Shown piece by piece: positions 1-5,310 of a DNA stretch of 5,698 nucleotides. Position 1 is the first letter of the stretch. The number at the start of each line of letters is the position of its first letter. The DNA is taken from NCBI GenBank assembly GCA_013822915.1, contig PNLG01000304.1, forward strand, positions 1-5,698, written 5' to 3'. Under the pieces are notes generated by a model. That model searched no databases and had not been told where the DNA came from. It worked only from the letters and a program-made list of their open reading frames with translations. The stretch comes from Sphingomonas sp. (GTDB taxonomy: Bacteria > Pseudomonadota > Alphaproteobacteria > Sphingomonadales > Sphingomonadaceae). A program made the translations under genes and the position numbers.

Positions 1-43
1 TGTGTGTGCGGACAAGCGGATCATCAGAACCCATTCACGATTT

Positions 44-65
44 CTTCCCCGTTATTTCGGGGAAG
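44..65. other. Perfect hairpin just upstream of tRNA-fMet
   Basis: An 8-bp perfect inverted repeat (CTTCCCCG at 44-51, CGGGGAAG at 58-65) encloses a 6-base loop. It ends 12 bases before the tRNA. There is no T-run after it on either strand, so it is not a textbook intrinsic terminator. It could end a transcript entering from the left or shape the tRNA 5' leader. The repeat is seen directly; its role is inferred. Confidence 0.5.
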
Positions 66-77
66 CTACCAGTTTGG

Positions 78-154
<77 letters not shown>

Positions 155-493
155 ACGCTGCAGCACGTATGGCCGCTCCCGAAAGGAGGCGGTTTGTTGC
201 GTCAAGGCCATACTCAGCGGGCCGCCGCCATGCGCAAGAGTAGCGGCGGGGACCTTCTTGCCCTAGCTCGGCACAGCGCGCTGGGCACCATGACCGTTTC
301 CCACCGCGCACCACGCGTTGCGCGGCTTATCGCCTCGTACTGGGCGTAATGGTTGAGCTGCACCCGGTGATGATGGTGTGGAGCTGATCAGGGGACGGCA
401 ACGGGCCGCGAGCGGGGTAAAAGCTGGCTTCGTCCAGATCATCCAGAGCAACAGTCCGGTGGTGCGTCTCTCCCGATTTGGCGGGCGTGGGGG
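155..493. other. Gene-free, repeat-structured intergenic region
   Basis: No reading frame here is convincing. Frames that run through the tRNA give familiar tRNA-derived nonsense peptides. Apart from the terminator-like hairpin there are perfect inverted repeats at 167-174/206-213 (8 bp), 222-228/243-249 (7 bp, 14-base loop) and 304-310/319-325 (7 bp, 8-base loop). For minus-strand transcripts coming from the secreted-protein gene, a weak 4-bp stem at 424-437 is followed by CTTTT (419-423 read in reverse), a poor terminator candidate. A minus-strand frame at about 330-490 stays open with fairly coding-like composition but has no ATG. No integrase, att duplication or insertion-sequence ends were seen. 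Confidence 0.6.
173..199 (+). terminator. Probable intrinsic terminator after tRNA-fMet
   Basis: CCGCTCC (173-179) pairs with GGAGGCGG (185-192) around loop CGAAA, with one bulged G, and is followed by TTTGTT. It begins 19 bases after the tRNA CCA, which fits the end of a monocistronic tRNA transcript. The T-tract is short and interrupted, so the call is moderate. An 8-bp outer repeat (GTATGGCC at 167-174, GGCCATAC at 206-213) overlaps it and could form a competing, longer stem. Confidence 0.5.
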
Positions 494-1312
494 TTAGTTC
501 TTGTCGTCAAGCTTACGCTTCGCCGCAATTTTGGTACCGCTGACAGACCATAACAGCTGGTTCTGCATTGTCGCGACGTATAGCGGCAGCCGTGCCGACA
601 ACGAGGTGAAGACATGCATCTCAGTCGGCACCGGCGTCAGCAGATGGGTGATGACCATCGCGGCCGCATTTGCCTGTCTGATCGGCAGAGCCACACAGCT
701 TTTCGCGAAGGGCGTCGGTGTGCCCGTCGTGCCGTCGGCGGCGACTTCAATCAGGTAATGGCCGCCAGCCGACAATGCATCATTGGTGGTCTGCGGCGTC
801 AGCAAATAGACCAGCGTAGGGCCGCCGGGCGCCTCCGGTGGCAATACGACGGTGTTGAAGGGCTTGTCGCTGCAGCTCTTGATGCCCGCCGTCCGGGCGG
901 CTGCGCGGGCGGTGGCGAGCGCGGCGATCAGCTTCAGGCGTGCGGGGCTGATCGTGCGATCCCCGGCCTCACCCACGACATGACTCTCGACCAGCTTGTT
1001 GTTGCGAAAGCGCGCCTTGTAGAGCGCGTGGGGTGTAGCGTTGTGCTTGTCGAAAAACAGGAATTCGGTTGCTTCGACCGACCCGTCGACCACCCAGCCG
1101 CCGATCTTCGGAGCAAGACCGGGTGCCTTGGCGAGCGCGTCGTCAGAGCCGTGCCACGCTGCTTGGTCATAGGCATAGATCAACTGTCCCCGCCGCGCGG
1201 CGCGGTCGACGAGCGCCTGATCCCGCCCGGTGATTGCAACGGGTGGCGCGCCCGGCTGCGCAATTGACGCTGCGCCGGCGACCAGCAAGGAGAGGCTCAG
1301 CAGCAACCGCAT
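494..1312 (-). CDS. Exported protein of unknown function
   Basis: This encodes 272 residues. The N-terminus has a typical Sec signal peptide: MR, then a hydrophobic stretch LLLSLSLLVAGAASIA, with likely cleavage near A18/Q19, so the mature protein should be periplasmic or secreted. There is no lipobox cysteine and no later membrane segment. The mature part has exactly two cysteines (C147, C206), each in a K-S-C context, which suggests one disulfide. No catalytic motif is recognised. The ATG at 1312 has a GGGGAG ribosome-binding site about 7 bases upstream and is the only start giving a signal peptide. The gene follows metK on the same strand after a 69-base gap and may be transcribed with it. 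A 217-aa frame on the opposite strand is a GC-bias shadow. Function is unassigned; I recall similar small exported proteins in sphingomonads but cannot name the family. Confidence 0.82.
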   Translation of the reverse strand: MRLLLSLSLLVAGAASIAQPGAPPVAITGRDQALVDRAARRGQLIYAYDQAAWHGSDDALAKAPGLAPKIGGWVVDGSVEATEFLFFDKHNATPHALYKARFRNNKLVESHVVGEAGDRTISPARLKLIAALATARAAARTAGIKSCSDKPFNTVVLPPEAPGGPTLVYLLTPQTTNDALSAGGHYLIEVAADGTTGTPTPFAKSCVALPIRQANAAAMVITHLLTPVPTEMHVFTSLSARLPLYVATMQNQLLWSVSGTKIAAKRKLDDKN

Positions 1313-1381
1313 AAAGAAACTCCCCGGGAGTCGGTGGACGACCGAGGAGCCTATCGTTTCAATTGCTTAATGCAACTCTAC

Positions 1382-2602
1382 TTATGCAACCGCAGCTTTC
1401 AGTTTGTCGACCAGATCGGTCGCTTCCCAGGTGAAGGCGTTGCCGGTCGCGGCGCGGCCGAAATGGCCATAGGAAGCGGTCTGCTGATACATTGGCGCGT
1501 TCAGCTTCAGATGCTCGCGAATGCCCTTGGGGGTCAACCGGACGAGTTGGGGCAATACCGTCTCCAGCGTGGCTTCGGCGACAGTGCCGGTGCCGTGCGT
1601 GTCGACATAAACGCTGAGCGGTTCGGCAATGCCGATCGCATAGGAGAGCTGGATCGTGCAGCGGCGGGCGAGCCCGGCGGCCACGACATTCTTGGCGAGA
1701 TAGCGCGCGACATAGGCGGCCGAACGGTCGACCTTGGTTGGATCCTTGCCGCTAAACGCGCCACCGCCGTGCGGTGCGGCACCGCCATAGGTGTCCACGA
1801 TGATCTTGCGTCCGGTCAGCCCCGCGTCGCCATCCGGCCCGCCAATTTCAAAGCGACCGGTCGGGTTGACGTAAATCTTGGTCTCGTCGGTGATGAACCC
1901 GTCGGGCAGGACCGAGGCGAACACGCCGGTCACATAATCGCGCAGGGTCGCATATTTGGCCGGGTCGCTGCCCGCGGCGCCATCGTCGCAATAGCCGGGC
2001 GCGTGCTGCGTCGACACGACCAGCGCGGTGGCGCGCACCGGCACTTGGTTTTCGTAAGCGAGCGTCACCTGGCTCTTGGCGTCGGGCTCCAGAAAGGGTG
2101 CGGCGCCCGAATGGCGGTCGGCGGCCATCTGCTCCAGAATGCGGTGCGCGTAATAGAGCGTCGCGGGCAGCAGGTCCGGGGTTTCGTCGGTCGCATAGCC
2201 GAACATGATGCCCTGATCGCCGGCGCCTTCTTCCTTGTTGCCGCTTTCATCGACGCCTTGCGCGATGTGCGCGCTCTGGCCGTGGAGATGGTTGGCAAAA
2301 TCAAAGCTCTGCCAGTGGAAACCGTCCTGCTCATAGCCGATGCGCTTGACCGTCGCGCGCACGGTTGCCTCAATCTCCTCCAGCGCGCCCGGTGCCCAGG
2401 CACCGTTTTCATACACGCCCTTGCAGCGGATTTCCCCCGCCAGCACGACGCGGTTGGTGGTGGTCAGCGTCTCACAGGCGATGCGCGCTTCAGGGTCTTT
2501 CGACAGGAACAGGTCGACGATCGCGTCCGAAATCTGGTCGGCAACCTTGTCCGGATGGCCTTCGGAGACCGATTCGGAGGTGAAGAGAAACGAAGACCGC
2601 AT
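1382..2602 (-). CDS. metK: S-adenosylmethionine synthetase (methionine adenosyltransferase)
   Basis: This cytosolic enzyme makes S-adenosylmethionine from methionine and ATP, releasing phosphate and diphosphate; it is normally a tetramer needing Mg2+ and K+. The 406-residue product is full length, slightly longer than the E. coli enzyme (about 384), with extra residues around 204-222. Visible family motifs are EGHPDK at 14-19 (H16, D18: methionine/ATP and Mg2+ site), the GAGDQGIMFGYA signature at 126-137, KSQVT at 176-180, and the P-loop-like HGGGAFSGKDPTKVDRS at 278-294 with K286, K290 and D292 matching E. coli K265, K269 and D271. The ATG has AAGGGA 6 bases upstream. It lies 69 bases after lnt on the same strand and is preceded by a possible leader peptide frame. 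No known SAM riboswitch class was recognised in the leader. Function is certain; regulation is open. Confidence 0.98.
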   Translation of the reverse strand: MRSSFLFTSESVSEGHPDKVADQISDAIVDLFLSKDPEARIACETLTTTNRVVLAGEIRCKGVYENGAWAPGALEEIEATVRATVKRIGYEQDGFHWQSFDFANHLHGQSAHIAQGVDESGNKEEGAGDQGIMFGYATDETPDLLPATLYYAHRILEQMAADRHSGAAPFLEPDAKSQVTLAYENQVPVRATALVVSTQHAPGYCDDGAAGSDPAKYATLRDYVTGVFASVLPDGFITDETKIYVNPTGRFEIGGPDGDAGLTGRKIIVDTYGGAAPHGGGAFSGKDPTKVDRSAAYVARYLAKNVVAAGLARRCTIQLSYAIGIAEPLSVYVDTHGTGTVAEATLETVLPQLVRLTPKGIREHLKLNAPMYQQTASYGHFGRAATGNAFTWEATDLVDKLKAAVA

Positions 2603-2612
2603 GCAAAATCCC

Positions 2613-2648
2613 TTATAGTTGAGCCATGTCCAGCCGCTGGGGCCGCAT
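2613..2648 (-). CDS. Candidate 11-codon leader peptide of metK
   Basis: A short frame encodes MRPQRLDMAQL and then TAA. It starts 23 bases after the lnt stop. An AAGGA Shine-Dalgarno-like sequence lies 9 bases before its ATG. Its stop codon overlaps the metK ribosome-binding site (TAAGGGA), and 10 bases separate the stop from the metK ATG. This geometry favours translational coupling or leader-peptide control: ribosomes finishing here would sit on the metK start region. The start codon lies in the 3' arm of a 7-bp hairpin (2646-2652/2661-2667). The peptide contains one internal Met and is not a Met run, so classical Met-codon attenuation is not obvious. A chance frame this short cannot be excluded. 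Confidence 0.38.
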   Translation of the reverse strand: MRPQRLDMAQL

Positions 2649-2667
2649 ATAAAGCTTTCCTTATATG
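2646..2667 (-). promoter_or_regulatory. Hairpin over the leader-frame start in the lnt-metK gap
   Basis: CATATAA (2646-2652 on +) and TTATATG (2661-2667) form a perfect 7-bp inverted repeat around an 8-base loop, beginning 4 bases downstream of the lnt stop codon. There is no T-run after it, so it is not an intrinsic terminator. In the minus-strand RNA the 5' arm and loop hold an AAGGA Shine-Dalgarno-like sequence and the 3' arm ends in the ATG of the candidate leader peptide, so folding would hide that start. The structure is A/T-rich in GC-rich surroundings, and parts of it could instead serve as promoter -10 elements (TATAAG, TTATAT). Confidence 0.4.
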
Positions 2668-2671
2668 AGCC

Positions 2672-4234
2672 CTATCGCGCCCGGCGGCCAATGGCAACAC
2701 CGAGCACCGCGAGCAACAGCGCGAGGCCGAGCGCGATCCAATTGCCGCCCACCGCAAACCATGTCGGGGGGTGAGCAGCGGGGAGCGGCGCTTCCGCCGC
2801 CCCGGTCTTGCCCCAATCAACTTGGGCCGTGATCCGGCCGTTTGCATCGACAATCGCGGAGATGCCGGTCGGGGTTGCGCGAATGATCGGCAATCCTTCT
2901 TCAATCGCGCGCAACCGCGCCATTGCCAGATGCTGTTCGGGGCCAAAACGCGCATACCAGCTATCGTTGGACGGGTTGAACAGGAAGGCGGGGCGGTGCG
3001 CGCGGTCGACCACCTCGCCAGAAAAGATAACTTCATAGCACACCAACATCCCCGCCGATCCAAAGCCGGGGAGCGGGAGTGTGCGCGGGCCAGGGCCGGG
3101 GGCAAAATCAAACGCGCCGGGGACGAGGCGTGAAATGCCGATCATCGACAGCAACGGCCGCCACGGCAGATATTCGCCCCACGGCACCAGATGCGCCTTG
3201 TCATAGCGGCTAAGGATCACGCCCTTGGCGTCGATGGCGAAGATCGAATTGGTGACCGCCGCGATCGTGCCGTCGGGCTTGAACATCACCGCATTGCCGC
3301 CGGTCAGCACAATGTCGCGCGGGCCGAGCACGGCCGCGATCCGCCGCCGGGTGACGAGCGGATCCCCGGCCGCATAATATTGCGGGGGATATCCATCCTC
3401 GATCAGATAACGCAGCGCGCCCTCGGGCCACAGGATCAGGCGCGGCGCAAGTCCGGGCGTGCCGCTGTTCGCGAGCAGCGCCCGCAAATTGGTTTCGGCA
3501 TAATCGGGGCGCGGCCGCTGTTCCTGATCGAGATTGGGCTGGACAACGCGCAGTCGGGGCGCGGCGGGATCAGTTGTCGGGGCGGTTACAGGTATGTCGA
3601 CGCCACTGAGCGCGAGGGCAGCGACGACCGTCGCCACGACCGCCGCCGGGCGCCACTTGCCCGTCAGCGCCATCGCCAGCGCACCCGCCACCATTACGGT
3701 CAGCCCCGACAGCGCGTAAGTGCCAACCCATGCCGCGCTCCACGCAACGCCGAGCACCGGCACCCAAATCGTCGCGAGCGGCGGCCAAGGATAGCCCGTC
3801 AGCGCCCAGCCGCGCAGCCATTCGGTCACAATCCACGCCGCGCCTGCGATCAGCACAAAGCGCAGGTCGGGCGCGCCCGCCACCCCGTGCCGCCTGCCCC
3901 AGCGCCACGCGAGGCCCGCCGCCATCATCGGGTAAATCGCGAGATACATGCACAGCAGCGCGACGGCGGGCGCGCCCAGCCAATGCGGCATCGCGTCCTG
4001 ATAGGTAAAGGCTTGTGCGATCCACATATTTGCGAGCGTCAGATGCGCCCAGCCAAACAGCCAGCCGCGCCACAATGCCGCGCGCACCGACGGTGCCGCA
4101 CACACCAGCATCAGCCAGAGCGCCAGCGCGGTCAGCGCCACCGGCCAAAGGTTAAACGGCGCAAATCCGGTTGCGGCGGCAGCCCCGAGCAGAAGCGCGG
4201 CAAGGCCCGGTCGGCGAGAGAGAATCGCGATCAT
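2672..4234 (-). CDS. lnt: Apolipoprotein N-acyltransferase
   Basis: Lnt is an inner-membrane enzyme that adds a third acyl chain to the N-terminal cysteine of lipoproteins, the last step after Lgt and LspA and normally a prerequisite for outer-membrane sorting. The 520 residues match the usual length. Residues 1 to about 212 form a series of hydrophobic membrane helices, 227 to about 470 a periplasmic nitrilase-like domain, and about 493-514 a last helix. The catalytic residues are visible: E271 in LILWPEGA, K346 in RYDKAHLVPWGEY (with E354), and C399 in MLVCYEVIF (with E401), corresponding to E. coli E267, K335, E343, C387 and E389. NPSNDSWY is at 420-427. The ATG is the first in frame; no clear Shine-Dalgarno is present upstream. 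It is divergent from the VOC gene and followed by metK after 69 bases, a likely operon. Confidence 0.97.
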   Translation of the reverse strand: MIAILSRRPGLAALLLGAAAATGFAPFNLWPVALTALALWLMLVCAAPSVRAALWRGWLFGWAHLTLANMWIAQAFTYQDAMPHWLGAPAVALLCMYLAIYPMMAAGLAWRWGRRHGVAGAPDLRFVLIAGAAWIVTEWLRGWALTGYPWPPLATIWVPVLGVAWSAAWVGTYALSGLTVMVAGALAMALTGKWRPAAVVATVVAALALSGVDIPVTAPTTDPAAPRLRVVQPNLDQEQRPRPDYAETNLRALLANSGTPGLAPRLILWPEGALRYLIEDGYPPQYYAAGDPLVTRRRIAAVLGPRDIVLTGGNAVMFKPDGTIAAVTNSIFAIDAKGVILSRYDKAHLVPWGEYLPWRPLLSMIGISRLVPGAFDFAPGPGPRTLPLPGFGSAGMLVCYEVIFSGEVVDRAHRPAFLFNPSNDSWYARFGPEQHLAMARLRAIEEGLPIIRATPTGISAIVDANGRITAQVDWGKTGAAEAPLPAAHPPTWFAVGGNWIALGLALLLAVLGVAIGRRAR

Positions 4235-4311
4235 CGCGGCAACGGCTATGCGTAACCGCGCCGCTGAACAAGCCCGGTGACGCGGGCAACGCGGCGAGCT
4301 ATGGTGGACGG

Positions 4312-4728
4312 GTGCCGCGCCCCTTCCACCTTGCCTTTCCGGTCCATGATCTGGCGGCGGCGCGCGCCTTTTACGGCGAGCTGCTCGGCTGTGCGGAGGG
4401 ACGGTCGTCGGCGCAATGGGTCGATTTCGACTTTTTCGGGCATCAGATCGTCGCGCACCTCGCGCCCACCGCGCGTGCCGCCGATTACCATAATCCGGTC
4501 GATGGCAAGGATGTGCCGGTGCCGCATTTCGGCGTGGTGCTGACGATGGCCGATTGGCAGGCGCTGGCGGATCGGCTGAGTGCTGCGGGCATCAGCTTTG
4601 GCATTGCCCCGCACATCCGCTTTGCCGGGCAGGTCGGCGAGCAGGCGACAATGTTCTTCCGCGATCCCAGCGGTAACGCGCTTGAGTTCAAGGCCTTTGC
4701 CGACGATGCGATGATCTTTGTGGTCTGA
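4312..4728 (+). CDS. VOC-superfamily (glyoxalase/dioxygenase-fold) protein
   Basis: This is a small cytosolic protein of the vicinal-oxygen-chelate fold, with two beta-alpha-beta-beta-beta repeats around a metal site. From the GTG at 4312 it has 138 residues. The N-terminal module is PRPFHLAFPVHDLAAARAFY (residues 2-21). A second begins at PHFGVVLTMADW (71-82) and ends with FFRDPSGNALEFKAF (115-129). Candidate metal ligands are H6, H72 and E125, the usual pattern; H44 is also near the site. The substrate cannot be read from sequence. The frame is open upstream to an ATG at 4171, but that would overlap lnt and add 47 low-complexity, Arg-rich residues, so GTG just before PRPFHL is preferred. 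The ribosome-binding site is weak (GGTGGA 3 bases upstream). It is divergent from lnt, with 77 bases between starts, and convergent with the regulator gene. Confidence 0.88.
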   Translation: MPRPFHLAFPVHDLAAARAFYGELLGCAEGRSSAQWVDFDFFGHQIVAHLAPTARAADYHNPVDGKDVPVPHFGVVLTMADWQALADRLSAAGISFGIAPHIRFAGQVGEQATMFFRDPSGNALEFKAFADDAMIFVV

Positions 4729-4746
4729 CGCGCGCTGGCGCCGTCA
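4726..4746. terminator. Shared hairpin between convergent stop codons
   Basis: TGACG (4726-4730) pairs with CGTCA (4742-4746), then after one bulged C, GCG (4732-4734) pairs with CGC (4739-4741) around loop CTGG. This gives an 8-bp stem that can form in transcripts from either side. Its ends are the TGA stop of the VOC gene and the TGA stop of the convergent regulator. Neither side has a T-run, so intrinsic termination is plausible but unproven; it may instead stabilise 3' ends. Confidence 0.42.
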
Positions 4747-5235
4747 ATCCCCATAGTCGCGGTCGACCACGCCCAGCCGGATCAGATGTTCAGCGGTGCG
4801 GGTGAATTCGGTCATGATCGGTTCGATCACTGATTCGATGCCCATTTTCGTGACGAGTCCCTCGGGAAGTCTCACGCCGCCGCGTTCGTCTTCCACCAAC
4901 AGCCCGCGCGCGATGATGCTCTCGACATGCCGCCGCACCGTTTCGCGGGGCAGGCCCGTCGCTGCCGCAATCGCGTTGCGCGAGATCGGGATCACCCACT
5001 CGCGCGGCAAAATCGCGGTCCCGGCATATTCCTCTGGAATCTGCCGTTCGCGGACCAATTTTTGAATGTTGGCGACCGCAACGGTCAGATAGATTTGTAG
5101 CTCGGTCGGGTTGCGGATGATGCCGGTGCTGTGAAACGCGCGATTGGTCGTGAGGAAAAGATTGGCAAGCCCAAACATCGCGATGCGCCAATTGGCGATC
5201 ATGCGTTCGGGATTGGTCACAACCTTGACCGCCAT
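4744..5235 (-). CDS. Winged-helix (HTH) transcriptional regulator
   Basis: The 163-residue protein is probably a cytosolic DNA-binding regulator. Residues 81-112 form a helix-turn-helix: VIPISRNAIAAATGL, then the recognition helix PRETVRRHVESIIARG, followed by a short wing LLVEDERGGVRLPEGL (112-127). The pattern 'start promoter, block activation by a small loop' resembles MarR/GntR-type winged helices. The N-terminal 70 residues are largely helical with a hydrophobic stretch at 18-29 (IAMFGLANLFLT), perhaps for dimerisation, and the last 35 residues also look helical. No ligand domain is recognised. The ATG at 5235 has AGGGAGA 11 bases upstream and a second AGGG too close to use; M12 is a possible alternative start. 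It lies 75 bases downstream of the dehydrogenase gene on the same strand. A repeat and palindrome just upstream could be an operator. Confidence 0.83.
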   Translation of the reverse strand: MAVKVVTNPERMIANWRIAMFGLANLFLTTNRAFHSTGIIRNPTELQIYLTVAVANIQKLVRERQIPEEYAGTAILPREWVIPISRNAIAAATGLPRETVRRHVESIIARGLLVEDERGGVRLPEGLVTKMGIESVIEPIMTEFTRTAEHLIRLGVVDRDYGD

Positions 5236-5237
5236 TA

Positions 5238-5279
5238 CCCTGTTCGTCTCCCTGTTCGTTGGCGGGTCAAACCCTGCCA
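5238..5279. promoter_or_regulatory. Tandem repeat and palindrome before the regulator gene
   Basis: CCCTGTTCGT occurs twice in tandem (5238-5247 and 5250-5259, period 12), ending two bases before the regulator's ATG. Directly beside it TGGCGGGT (5260-5267) and ACCCTGCCA (5271-5279) form an imperfect inverted repeat with a 3-base centre and one extra T. A period near one helical turn plus a palindrome next to a regulator's start is a common operator layout and would suit autoregulation. In RNA each tandem copy carries an AGGG motif, so the repeat also doubles the ribosome-binding sequence. No clear -10 element was found. Confidence 0.35.
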
Positions 5280-5310
5280 GTCTGATACGCGAATGCGGCG
5301 CGGGCCCCTG

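Larger units (their letters stand above)
2597..2671 (-). repeat. Imperfect duplication of the metK translation-start region
   Basis: Two 29-base segments, 2643-2671 and 2597-2625, lie 46 bases apart. Each carries, in minus-strand order, GGCTCA, TATAAGG and ATGCGG, making 19 shared positions once small gaps are allowed. The downstream copy is the real metK ribosome-binding site and start (ATG CGG). The upstream copy overlaps the lnt end and gives the start of the candidate leader frame. The copies differ by two bases between GGCTCA and TATAAGG and in the spacer before ATG. The 46-base offset is not a multiple of three, so the upstream ATG is not an alternative in-frame metK start. Confidence 0.5.

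Noticed and set aside
614..1267. A 217-aa plus-strand frame opposite the exported-protein gene
   Set aside because: The minus-strand gene has a signal peptide and a good ribosome-binding site; the plus frame has neither.
1313..1381. Short hairpins (TCGGT/ACCGA and ACTCC/GGAGT) before the exported-protein gene
   Set aside because: Stems of 5 bp in GC-rich DNA are expected by chance; one overlaps the ribosome-binding site but this is too weak to call a control element.
1334..2668. A 444-aa frame on the plus strand opposite metK
   Set aside because: Antisense shadow of a GC-biased gene; metK on the other strand has every catalytic motif, and the antisense product is low complexity with no recognisable domain.
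2603..2671. SAM riboswitch (SAM-II, SAM/SAH or SAM-V) upstream of metK
   Set aside because: The gap is only 69 bases and I could not match the conserved cores or pseudoknot of these classes. A covariance-model scan would settle it.
3191..4255. A 354-aa frame on the plus strand opposite lnt
   Set aside because: Antisense shadow; extremely rich in Arg, Gln and His, as expected from reverse reading of GC-rich hydrophobic codons.
4248..4280. Ten-codon frame (MRNRAAEQAR) upstream of the VOC gene
   Set aside because: No Shine-Dalgarno, ends 31 bases before the GTG, and no coupling geometry; probably chance, unlike the metK leader frame.
4171..4311. N-terminal extension of the VOC protein to the ATG at 4171
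   Set aside because: It would overlap the 5' end of lnt and add 47 Arg-rich residues without fold features; the domain begins right after the GTG at 4312.
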